NCBI GenBank assembly: GCA_038224615.1
Contig: JBBRFH010000004.1
Span: forward strand, 1 to 34,370
Source of the DNA: JBBRFH01 sp038224615
GTDB taxonomy: Bacteria > Planctomycetota > Phycisphaerae > Tepidisphaerales > Tepidisphaeraceae
Length of the DNA: 34,370 nt
Direction of reading: 5' to 3'
Positions 15,491-23,190 of the stretch are shown piece after piece (position 1 is the first letter of the stretch; each line of letters begins with the position of its first letter). The notes under the pieces are model-generated. The model saw only the letters and a list, made by a program, of their open reading frames with translations. It was not told the origin of the DNA and ran no database searches. The position numbers were made by a program, and so were the translations under genes.

Positions 15491-15934
15491 ATGGAGCGAT
15501 TGCGAATCCTCTTCCTGTGTACCGGCAACTCTTGCCGCAGCCAGATGGCTGAAGGGTGGGCGCACGCGTTCAAAGGTGATGTCATCGAGGCGTACTCGGC
15601 CGGCGTATCGCCGCACGGAATGAACGAGCGGGCGATCAACGTGATGCGCGAGGCGGGCGTCGACATCACAGACCAATCTTCCAAGCACGTCGACGCGCTC
15701 GCTCACGTCCCTTTCGACTACGTCGTCACTGTCTGCGGCCACGCGCACGAGACGTGCCCGGTTTTTCCCGGCAATGCGAAGATCGTCCACGTCGGCTTCG
15801 ACGACCCGCCACAACTGGCAAAGGGCGCGACGACCGAAGACGAAGCCCTGCAACACTACCGCCGCGTGCGGGACGAAATAAAGGCGTTCGTTCTCACACT
15901 GCCCGACGCGCTGTTGAAAAAGAATGCGTCATGA
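15491..15934 (+). CDS. arsC: Arsenate reductase, thioredoxin-type (ArsC)
   Basis: A 147-residue enzyme of the low-molecular-weight phosphatase fold that reduces As(V) to As(III). The P-loop is C10-TGNSC-R16 (CX5R). Further cysteines C82 and C89 (VTVCGHAHETCPVFPG) fit the relay that ends in a disulfide reduced by thioredoxin. The start has GAGG upstream. Its TGA stop overlaps the acr3 start (ATGA), a sign of translational coupling. Product As(III) would be exported by Acr3 or methylated by ArsM from the same operon. Confidence 0.95.
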   Translation: MERLRILFLCTGNSCRSQMAEGWAHAFKGDVIEAYSAGVSPHGMNERAINVMREAGVDITDQSSKHVDALAHVPFDYVVTVCGHAHETCPVFPGNAKIVHVGFDDPPQLAKGATTEDEALQHYRRVRDEIKAFVLTLPDALLKKNAS

Positions 15935-17031
15935 GCCAACTGACCAAAAAACTGAGCTTCCTCGACCGCTACCTCACGCTATGGATATTCGTCGCGATGG
16001 GCGCGGGTCTGGCGCTCGGTTACGCGGCGCCCGGCGTGCGCGATCTGGTCAACCATTTCTCCGTCGGCACGACCAGCATTCCGATCGCCGTCGGGCTGAT
16101 CGTCATGATGTACCCGCCGTTGGCGAAGGTGCGTTACGAGGAGTTGCACGAGGTCTTCGGTGACAAGAAGATCCTCGCGCTGTCGCTGATCCAGAACTGG
16201 GTGATCGGCCCGGTGCTGATGTTCGCGCTGGCGGTTCTGTTCCTGCACAACCATCCGCAGTACATGGTCGGGTTGATCCTGATCGGCATCGCCCGCTGCA
16301 TCGCGATGGTGATCGTGTGGAATGACCTGGCCAAGGGTCATACCAACTACGCCGCGGGACTCGTGGCGCTCAACAGTGTGTTCCAGGTGCTGTTCTACAG
16401 CGTCTACGCGTGGCTGTTCGTCACCGTGCTCCCGCCGCTGCTCGGGCTCAAGGGATACGTCGTCGACATCAGCATCGGCAAGATCGCCCAGAGCGTCTTC
16501 ATCTACCTCGGCGTTCCGTTCATCGCGGGGATGCTGACGCGCTTCGCGCTCGTCCGCGCCCGCGGCCGGGATTGGTACGAGCGAAAATTCATCCCCCGCA
16601 TCAGTCCGCTGACGCTGATCGCTTTGCTGTTCACAATTGTGATCATGTTCGCGATGCAAGGCGAGCAGATCATCGGCAACCCGTCGGGCGTGGCGCTGAT
16701 CGCGGTGCCGCTCTTGATCTACTTCGTCGTGATGTTCCTGGTCAGTTTCTGGATGGGCATCAAGGCCGGGGCTGATTACTCGAAGACCGTCACGATCGCG
16801 CTGACGGCGTCGGGGAACAATTTTGAATTGGCGATCGCGGTTGCCGTTGCCGTCTTCGGCATCAACCACGGCGCTGCGTTCGCCGCCGTCATCGGGCCGC
16901 TGATCGAGGTGCCGGTGTTGATTGCGCTCGTATCGGTCGCGCTGCGCCTGCAGCGTCGCTACTTCGGCGCCGCCGTTCAGAATACGCATTCCACTCCCTT
17001 CGATGCGGGATGTCCGTCCATCGTCAACTAA
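15931..17031 (+). CDS. acr3: Arsenite efflux transporter Acr3
   Basis: A 366-residue inner-membrane protein with about ten hydrophobic segments, of the BART/ACR3 family. The essential cysteine is C123 in helix 4 (IGIARCIAMVIVWNDLAKG). The paired conserved Glu is E299 in SGNNFELAIAVAVAVFG. It exports As(III), probably driven by proton motive force. The start overlaps the arsC stop (ATGA); longer frames beginning within arsC are not needed. arsM starts 12 bp downstream. The hydrophilic C-terminus is about 18 residues long. Confidence 0.96.
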   Translation: MSQLTKKLSFLDRYLTLWIFVAMGAGLALGYAAPGVRDLVNHFSVGTTSIPIAVGLIVMMYPPLAKVRYEELHEVFGDKKILALSLIQNWVIGPVLMFALAVLFLHNHPQYMVGLILIGIARCIAMVIVWNDLAKGHTNYAAGLVALNSVFQVLFYSVYAWLFVTVLPPLLGLKGYVVDISIGKIAQSVFIYLGVPFIAGMLTRFALVRARGRDWYERKFIPRISPLTLIALLFTIVIMFAMQGEQIIGNPSGVALIAVPLLIYFVVMFLVSFWMGIKAGADYSKTVTIALTASGNNFELAIAVAVAVFGINHGAAFAAVIGPLIEVPVLIALVSVALRLQRRYFGAAVQNTHSTPFDAGCPSIVN

Positions 17032-17043
17032 CAGGAGATTGCC

Positions 17044-17961
17044 ATGACCGAATCGAATTCCAAGAGTTGCTGCGGCCCGACTTGCTGCGGCGGTTCGGAG
17101 AAGAAGGCTTCCGAAGGCACGATCACGCAGATCGTCCGCGAGAAGTACGCCGCAGTCGCCGAGAGCGCGCTTTCGAGTCGCGACGTCGGCGTCCACGCGG
17201 TGGCGACGGCGTTCGGGTACTCGGCCGACGAGCTGGCGTCGATCCCCGCCGACGCCAACATGGGCCTGTCGTGCGGCAACCCCACAGCCTTCGCCTCCAT
17301 CCGCCCCGGCGAAACGATCGTCGATCTCGGCTCCGGCGGCGGGATCGACGTGCTGCTGGCGGCGCAGAAAGTCGGCCCGACCGGCAAGGCGATCGGTATC
17401 GACATGACCCCGCAGATGATCGACCGCGCCCGCAAGAACGCCGCCGGCGCGAGCAACGTCGAGTTTCACCTCGCGACGATCGACAAACTGCCGTTGCCCG
17501 ACGCATCCGTTGATTGCGTCATCAGCAACTGCGTGATCAACCTCGCCGAGGACAAGGACGCGGTCTTCCGTGAGATCGCCCGCATCCTCAAGCCCGGCGG
17601 ACGGCTCGCGGTGAGCGACATCGCGCTCAAGCAGCCGCTCCCCGATGAGCTTGCCAATGACATCGCCGCCTACGTCGGCTGCATTGCCGGCGCAATCGAG
17701 ATCGACGCCTACCGCGCCGGTCTTCTCGCCGCCGGCTTTGACGCCGTGCAGATCGTCGACAGCGGCACCGACCTCAACGCCTACGCCAAAGTCGAAGGCC
17801 AATCCGCCTGTTGCTCGCCGGCGATGGTGGAGACGACGTCGTCGACATTGCCCATCGCCGCCCCCGTCAAGCCGATGCACCGCGAGATCGCCGACGTCCT
17901 GGCGCGCCACAACGTCAATGACTACGCCGCGAGCGTGAAGGTGTATGCGGTGAAGAAATAG
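17044..17961 (+). CDS. arsM: Arsenite S-adenosylmethionine methyltransferase
   Basis: A 305-residue Rossmann-fold methyltransferase that methylates As(III) with SAM. The SAM loop is VDLGSGGGID (about 93-102). The conserved cysteines fit C77 (GLSCGNP), C163 (ISNCVINL) and C213 (YVGCIAGAI), the three arsenite-binding positions of the family. An N-terminal Cys-rich patch (residues 9-15) and CC at 256-257 could bind extra metal or As. The last ~45 residues are an extension of unknown role. AGGAGA lies before the ATG. It is the last gene of the operon and is followed by a hairpin. Confidence 0.95.
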   Translation: MTESNSKSCCGPTCCGGSEKKASEGTITQIVREKYAAVAESALSSRDVGVHAVATAFGYSADELASIPADANMGLSCGNPTAFASIRPGETIVDLGSGGGIDVLLAAQKVGPTGKAIGIDMTPQMIDRARKNAAGASNVEFHLATIDKLPLPDASVDCVISNCVINLAEDKDAVFREIARILKPGGRLAVSDIALKQPLPDELANDIAAYVGCIAGAIEIDAYRAGLLAAGFDAVQIVDSGTDLNAYAKVEGQSACCSPAMVETTSSTLPIAAPVKPMHREIADVLARHNVNDYAASVKVYAVKK

Positions 17962-17963
17962 GC

Positions 17964-18006
17964 CTTGGTGAAGAGGCAGAAAGACGGGCGTTCTGTCTTC
18001 ACCAAG
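17964..18006 (+). terminator. Hairpin at the end of the ars operon
   Basis: CTTGGTGAAGA (17964-17974) pairs exactly with 17996-18006. The loop contains a further CAGAA/TTCTG stem. There is no T-run, so termination is inferred. The right flank runs into CCCCAAGGCCCAAGCCCC words (18006-18023), related to the island at 14961-15040. Confidence 0.6.
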
Positions 18007-18097
18007 CCCCAAGGCCCAAGCCCCATCCTTCAAATCCCGTGAACCTCGCGGCGCGCAAGTGGAGCATCCGCGTCCGCCACGCTACCGTTAGCATGAC

Positions 18098-19033
18098 ATG
18101 ACCAAGCCCCTCCACCTTCGCCTCGGCCATTCGCCGGATCCTGACGATGCGTTCATGTTTTACGGCATGGCGAGGCACAAGCTCGACCTCGGCCGGTACA
18201 CCTTCGAGCACATTCTGCAGGACATCCAAACGCTGAATCTGCGCGCCATGAAAGGCGAGTTGGAGACGACCGCGATCTCGATTCACACGTACCCGTACGT
18301 CGCCGACAAATACGCGCTGATGAGCTGCGGCAGCAGCATGGGCGACGGATACGGGCCGATGGTGGTGACGAAAACGCCGACGACGTTGAAGCAGCTCGAG
18401 GGCAAGACGATCGCCATCCCCGGCGTGCTGACGACGGCATTCCTCACGCTGCAGCTCGCGATCGGCCGCGGCGAGGAAGTCGGCGGTCGCAAACCTGAAC
18501 TCGAACCGACGATCGCCCACGAGCCCCTGCCCCCCGCCGCCGGCCACCAGCCGCCGACGTTTCGGTTCGTCGTCGCGATGTTCGACGAGATCCCGAAGAT
18601 GGTCGCCAGTGGCGAGGTCGACGCGGGATTGCTCATCCACGAAGGCCAGCTCACCTACCAATCGCTGGGGCTTCATCTCGTCGTCGATCTCGGCGTCTGG
18701 TGGATGGAAACAACCGGCCTCCCCCTCCCGCTCGGCGGCAACGTCATCCGCAAGGATCTGGGTGCCGAGACGTGCCAGGAAGTGACCAACCTCGTCCGCG
18801 CGTCGATCCAGTACAGCCTCGATCATCGCAAGGAAGCCGTCGAGTACGCGTTGCAGTTCGGGCGCGATCTGAACAGCGAACTGGCCGATCAGTTTGTCGG
18901 CATGTACGTCAACCACTGGACGATCGACTACGGCCCGCGCGGCCGCGAGGCGATCACCCGCCTGCTCGCCGACGGCGCCGCGGCCGGGCTGGTGCCCTCG
19001 ACGCCGCCGATCGAGTTCATCACCGCGCAATGA
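18098..19033 (+). CDS. MqnD/MqnA-like menaquinone-pathway family protein
   Basis: A 311-residue protein of the periplasmic-binding-protein-like fold used by MqnA and MqnD. The start LRLGHSPDPDDAFMFYG matches the SPxPxDxF signature, followed by TFEHILQDIQTLN and the SCGSSMGDGYGPMVV block. MqnD makes 1,4-dihydroxy-6-naphthoate from cyclic dehypoxanthinyl futalosine. Residues about 126-150 form an extra Glu/Pro/His-rich stretch that the usual enzyme lacks, so a solute-binding role cannot be excluded. No signal peptide is present. No other menaquinone gene is in the window. No Shine-Dalgarno precedes the ATG. Confidence 0.7.
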   Translation: MTKPLHLRLGHSPDPDDAFMFYGMARHKLDLGRYTFEHILQDIQTLNLRAMKGELETTAISIHTYPYVADKYALMSCGSSMGDGYGPMVVTKTPTTLKQLEGKTIAIPGVLTTAFLTLQLAIGRGEEVGGRKPELEPTIAHEPLPPAAGHQPPTFRFVVAMFDEIPKMVASGEVDAGLLIHEGQLTYQSLGLHLVVDLGVWWMETTGLPLPLGGNVIRKDLGAETCQEVTNLVRASIQYSLDHRKEAVEYALQFGRDLNSELADQFVGMYVNHWTIDYGPRGREAITRLLADGAAAGLVPSTPPIEFITAQ

Positions 19034-19196
19034 CAATGGATCGGCTTGTTGCTGTTCCCGTTTCCCGTGCGGGCCTCTCACGAAACTCTCCGCAACGTGA
19101 CGCCAAATGCTTCGTCCCCACCGGAGTGAAATTCGGCCGGGACAACGCGTTTCAGATTCGGCTGAGTCAACGTGTTGACCAGTGGCCGAGAGGAGC

Positions 19197-19322
19197 ATGG
19201 ATTTCGCTCGCTACAGCCGCCTTGAAAACTGGCTGCTGGTTGGGCTCGATTTCGCGCCGGCGGGCAGAGCCGGCCTGTTCAGCTGCGCCTCGCGCACTTT
19301 GATTCGTCGCCGGTTGCGTTAG
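19197..19322 (+). CDS. Possible 41-residue small ORF
   Basis: The 325-bp gap 19034-19358 holds no known gene. An ATG at 19197 has GAGAGGAGC just before it and opens a 41-codon frame beginning MDFARYSRLENWLLVGL and ending at TAG 19320-19322. The start looks like a gene beginning, but the tail is Arg-rich and includes a GCCGGC repeat, so it may be a remnant of a longer gene. A GTCAAC/GTTGAC palindrome (19166-19179) lies upstream. No homologue is recognised. Confidence 0.25.
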   Translation: MDFARYSRLENWLLVGLDFAPAGRAGLFSCASRTLIRRRLR

Positions 19323-19358
19323 GATTCCGGTATCGAAGACGAGGCGAGCTGACGAATC

Positions 19359-20426
19359 ATGGAACAGCCGAGCGGCGCACAGATCTCAAACCCCAACGAG
19401 CCGCGATCGCCCGACGGTCGGGAGAAGTTCTCGGCCGAAGAGCTGGCGATCGTGATGTCGCACTATGACATCGGCGTGATCGAGTCGGTCGTCGAATTCC
19501 CGCGCGGCAGCCGCAAGGCGCCCAAACTGGTCATCGTCGCCGAGCACGGAAAATACCTGCTCAAGCGCCGCGCCCGCGGCCGGGACGACGCGTTCAAGAC
19601 GGCGTTCTGCCACCAGATCCAGCTTCACCTGATGGCCAAGCAGTTTCCCCTGCCGCACCTGATCGGGACGAAGAAAGACAACAACTCCATGCCGCAATGG
19701 CGCGGCGGGATCTACGAACTCTTCGAGTACATTCCCGGCCAAGGGTATCCACAGACGCTTGAGTCCACCGGCGATTCAGGGCGCATCCTGGCGCTGTATC
19801 ACAAGCTGCTGGAGGGTTTCCAGTCGCAATACCACACGCCGCAGGGCAGCTACCACATGGCGCCGTCGGTCGAGAGCGGGCTTCGGCAGATCCCGCGCAC
19901 GCTGTCGCACGTGCCGAACATCACCGAGGTGTGTGACTACCTGCTGCGCAGCTACAACCACGCTGCCAGCAGCGTCGACGGGCTGGGATTTGAGGCGTGG
20001 CCGAAACAGATCATCCACGGCGACTGGCACCCGGGGAACATGCTCTTCCGCGACAACCGCGTGGTGGCAGTCATCGATTACGACTCGGCCCGGATGCTGC
20101 CGCGCATCCTCGATATCGCCAACGGCGCCCTGCAGTTCAGCATTCTGGGCGGCGACGACGACCTGGCGAAGTGGCCGGACTACCCCGACGAAACCCGCTT
20201 CAAGCGCTTCCTCAAGGGGTACGATGAGGTCGTGCTCCTAAGTGAAGCCGAACTCAACACCATCCCGTGGCTGATGATCGAAGCCCTGATCGCCGAGGCG
20301 GTCTTCCCGATCGCCGCGACGGGAACCTTTGCCCGCATGGACGGTGCGCAGTTTTTGAACATGGTGATGCGCAAGGTCGCCTACCTGCAGCAGAAGTCTG
20401 AGCATCTCGTCAGTCTGGCTGGATAA
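19359..20426 (+). CDS. APH-fold phosphotransferase
   Basis: A 355-residue cytoplasmic protein of the aminoglycoside-phosphotransferase/choline-kinase-like superfamily. The catalytic loop HGDWHPGNMLF (about 226-236) provides the Asp base and metal-binding Asn. The following AVIDYDSAR provides the DxD-type metal ligand. The N-lobe segment KLVIVAEHGKYLLKRRARG carries the candidate ATP-binding Lys. The closest general types are CotS/HSK2-like and Ser/Thr-kinase-like proteins; the substrate cannot be told from the sequence. It stands alone between an MqnD-like gene and a secreted protein gene, so context does not help. An antibiotic-resistance role is not supported. Confidence 0.8.
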   Translation: MEQPSGAQISNPNEPRSPDGREKFSAEELAIVMSHYDIGVIESVVEFPRGSRKAPKLVIVAEHGKYLLKRRARGRDDAFKTAFCHQIQLHLMAKQFPLPHLIGTKKDNNSMPQWRGGIYELFEYIPGQGYPQTLESTGDSGRILALYHKLLEGFQSQYHTPQGSYHMAPSVESGLRQIPRTLSHVPNITEVCDYLLRSYNHAASSVDGLGFEAWPKQIIHGDWHPGNMLFRDNRVVAVIDYDSARMLPRILDIANGALQFSILGGDDDLAKWPDYPDETRFKRFLKGYDEVVLLSEAELNTIPWLMIEALIAEAVFPIAATGTFARMDGAQFLNMVMRKVAYLQQKSEHLVSLAG

Positions 20427-20571
20427 TCGCCCCCACTGGTGCGCTAAAAATGGGCATTGGGGCAAGACCCCACCCGAACTTTCCCTAATCCGGATGAAAA
20501 AGTATTTAACGGCACGCCGTTTGTGAGTATTTTTTGAACCATCTGAGTTCCCGGTTCGTTTTTTGGGAGCG

Positions 20572-21336
20572 ATGCCAGTGTCACAAACTGTTTGCCGTGT
20601 TCGGTGGCTTGCTGTCCTCGTGCTGGTGCTGTGCGCCCCGCTGCTGTGCCGGGCGTCGGAAACCGATTCGGGGCGGCGGGATGAGATCCAGAAGTGGGTG
20701 CGTCTGCTCGCCGACCGCGAGCCGCAGGCACGCGCCAGCGCCCGCCAGTCCCTGCTCGGCTTGCGTCGGGCGGAGCTGGCGATTCTGCGCGACGTCGTCG
20801 CCTCCTTGCCGCGGCGACCGGCGCAGGTGCAGCCGCTGGAGGAGATCGTCACCTACGTCATCACCCGCGCGTCGCTCGGTGAAATGCCGCATAGCGGCGA
20901 GGCGTTCCTGGGCGTCAGCCTTCCGAGCGAATACGACAGCGATGACCTGCCCGACGTCGGCCTTGACGCCGGCAGCACGCGCCAGACGCCGCCGGCCGGC
21001 GGTGGCGTGCCGATCATCAACCGCCTCACCGGTTTCATCGCCTACCGCTTCCTCGAGGACGGCGACGTCATCGAGTCCGTCGGCTTCGGTGGAATCCTTC
21101 ACCCGACCCATGGCGTGCAGGAGTTCCGCTCCGCCATCCGCGAGGCGAAGGCCGGCCAGGACGTCACCTTCCGCATCCGCCGCGCCGCCAGAATGCTCGA
21201 AGTCACCTTTGAATTCGATGCCAAGGCGTTGGTCGACCCGGCCGGGCTTCGGGAGACGATCCAAAACGCGATGAGCCGTGCGTCGGACTACTGGCAGCAG
21301 ACATTCGCGCCGCTGGTCGATCCAGAGCAGATGTAG
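20572..21336 (+). CDS. Secreted PDZ-like domain protein
   Basis: A 254-residue exported protein. Residues 11-28 form a signal-peptide-like core (RWLAVLVLVLCAPLLCRA). The first half (30-100) is helical. The second half reads GFIAYRFLEDGDVIESVGF then FRSAIREAKAGQDVTFRIRR, the pattern of a PDZ domain in which a ligand loop precedes a helix and strands. No Ser protease catalytic domain is present, so it is probably a binding or scaffold protein. GGGAG lies before the ATG; the frame is open further upstream but only with TTG. It ends 12 bp before the convergent glycosyltransferase gene. Confidence 0.7.
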   Translation: MPVSQTVCRVRWLAVLVLVLCAPLLCRASETDSGRRDEIQKWVRLLADREPQARASARQSLLGLRRAELAILRDVVASLPRRPAQVQPLEEIVTYVITRASLGEMPHSGEAFLGVSLPSEYDSDDLPDVGLDAGSTRQTPPAGGGVPIINRLTGFIAYRFLEDGDVIESVGFGGILHPTHGVQEFRSAIREAKAGQDVTFRIRRAARMLEVTFEFDAKALVDPAGLRETIQNAMSRASDYWQQTFAPLVDPEQM

Positions 21337-21348
21337 AGCGCCGCTCGT

Positions 21349-23190
21349 TTATCGCCGCACGGTGATGCCGGTCTGCAGCGGTACGTCGTAGATGAGTACG
21401 GAGTTGCCCAGGATCTCGCGTATTGGCAGTTGCCGGAGCATATGCGATCGTTCGTGGGTATCCGGATAGTAAAGCCCTTGCGCGCGACTGGCGCTGATCA
21501 CGAGAACGCCCTTCTCCGTGATCGGCTGAGCCTCCGGGCCGAATTCGTAAGCGGGATAGACGGGCGTCGCCCGGATGCCGTAGGCCTCCGGATCGCACAT
21601 GCCGAAATAGCTCAGGTAAAGCTTCACGCCGGGGTGCTCGCGCTGCCACTTGGCAATCAGCGGCAAATCCTGGCCCCAATCGAGATTGGAGTCCGCCAGC
21701 AGGTCGATTGGCCGGCCGATCAGACGTGACGGAAGATTGAAGTACGGGATGTAATTCGGGAACGACCATGCAACGCCGGCAACCAGCCCCGCACCCAGCG
21801 CCGCACCCACCCAACGTGCCTTCGGAACCGTCCGAACCCAGTGCGCGACCGCAACCGCCATCACAATCAGCAGGAGGTAATACGCGGGGAAGAAATGGCG
21901 GAAACCGATGTTGAGGTTACTGCTCAGCATCTGTGCGGAGTAAACGACAACGGTGATCGCCACGCAGACCAGCGCCCAGCGCCGCCGCTCGTCCAGCCGG
22001 CGCCACCATGATCGGCCGTAAACGCATCCCGCGATCGCCACGCCGATCAACCCGAGCAGGCTGGGCGTCGGCGTCTTGAGGCTCATCGCGACAGGAAAGT
22101 AGTACCACCACCCGCGTTCTTCGTGTTCGCCGAGCAAGTATCCGGCCCGCAGGCCCGCTCGGGCGACGGCGTAGGTCATGCCGAAGGTCCACGCGTTGGG
22201 CATCAGGTGCGCGCTGTCGCTCGCCAGCAGCGCCCCACCCATGAGTCCTGGCCGATAAGCGGCTAGCTCCGCCCGCGTCGGGAGCGCCGGGTACGTCCGC
22301 GCGTGCGTCTGGAACCAGCGAAGCGATCCCTCCAACGTATGCCGCGAGAAGCGCTGCCCATCGGACGTGACCGCCTCCCGGAAGCCGTACATCGCCCATG
22401 TCGAACCGAAGACGACGATCCCGCAGCCGCATAGGATGGCTAGTGTCACGCCGACACGTGATCCGATCATCCGCCCTTCGCGTTCCCACCTGCCGCCAAA
22501 CACCGCCCGCGCCAGCAGGCACAGTGCCGTTGCCGGGCCGAGCAGGATTGCCGTGAACTTGATCCCCATCGCCACCGACAGCAATGCCGCCAGTAGCGCG
22601 ACGCGTCCCCAGGTCACCTTCTGGCACAGCCGGGCCAGCAGCAGTGGCACGAGAACGAACATCATCGCGATCGGCACGTCGTTGGTGACCAGCGGCCCGT
22701 GCGCCAACGTGTTCGGATCAAGCCCTGCGACCCCGGCCGCGATCATGCCCGCGAGATTGCCGCCCAGCTCGCGCCCGAGCAGCGCCGCAGCGACGGTGAG
22801 CCCGCACGCCAACAGCGCCATCATGCACCGTCCGCGCCAGATCAGCTCCAACCCTTTCGCGGGGTCGATCCGGAAAAGGTCGTGAACAGTCGGCAGCCAT
22901 TGGTTGACGACGTCGTCGGTCACCTTGCGGTAGTCGGGTTCATCGGCCGGTCCGAAATCAATCCCCATCGACGGCAGCGCCGCCCAGTACTTCCACAGTG
23001 GCGGGTGTTCGGGATTGAAACGCAGGTCGTGATATTTCAGCGAGCGCCACCCCGCGTACGCATGCAGCGGTTCATCCGCCGTCGGCGATTTGCCGGAGAC
23101 GGCGGCCACCGAGATGAGCAGCTGCGCGATAACGATCAGCGACACCACAGCAAAGAAGACGACCGATGACTGGCGCGGGGGCATCCTCAT
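21349..23190 (-). CDS. Multi-pass glycosyltransferase (GT39/ArnT-like), paralogue 2
   Basis: A 613-residue integral membrane protein with about 11-13 hydrophobic helices. The first loop has DEPLHAYAGWRSL and NPEHPPLWKYW, typical of GT-C enzymes that use lipid-linked sugars, where the acidic pair after helix 1 is catalytic. The large C-terminal loop carries DSNLDWGQDLP. It shares the same motifs and length with the upstream gene, so the two are tandem duplicates. The start ATG overlaps the stop of that gene (ATGA), a sign of translational coupling. The substrate is unknown; cell-envelope glycan or protein glycosylation is likely. Confidence 0.85.
   Translation of the reverse strand: MRMPPRQSSVVFFAVVSLIVIAQLLISVAAVSGKSPTADEPLHAYAGWRSLKYHDLRFNPEHPPLWKYWAALPSMGIDFGPADEPDYRKVTDDVVNQWLPTVHDLFRIDPAKGLELIWRGRCMMALLACGLTVAAALLGRELGGNLAGMIAAGVAGLDPNTLAHGPLVTNDVPIAMMFVLVPLLLARLCQKVTWGRVALLAALLSVAMGIKFTAILLGPATALCLLARAVFGGRWEREGRMIGSRVGVTLAILCGCGIVVFGSTWAMYGFREAVTSDGQRFSRHTLEGSLRWFQTHARTYPALPTRAELAAYRPGLMGGALLASDSAHLMPNAWTFGMTYAVARAGLRAGYLLGEHEERGWWYYFPVAMSLKTPTPSLLGLIGVAIAGCVYGRSWWRRLDERRRWALVCVAITVVVYSAQMLSSNLNIGFRHFFPAYYLLLIVMAVAVAHWVRTVPKARWVGAALGAGLVAGVAWSFPNYIPYFNLPSRLIGRPIDLLADSNLDWGQDLPLIAKWQREHPGVKLYLSYFGMCDPEAYGIRATPVYPAYEFGPEAQPITEKGVLVISASRAQGLYYPDTHERSHMLRQLPIREILGNSVLIYDVPLQTGITVRR

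Noticed and set aside
15979..18033. A 684-codon open frame on the minus strand
   Set aside because: It lies opposite acr3 and arsM, which have clear family motifs; the frame is Arg/Asp/His-rich and is a by-product of high GC codon use.
19359..20426. Aminoglycoside resistance kinase
   Set aside because: Only the general APH fold is supported; nothing in sequence or context points to antibiotic substrates.
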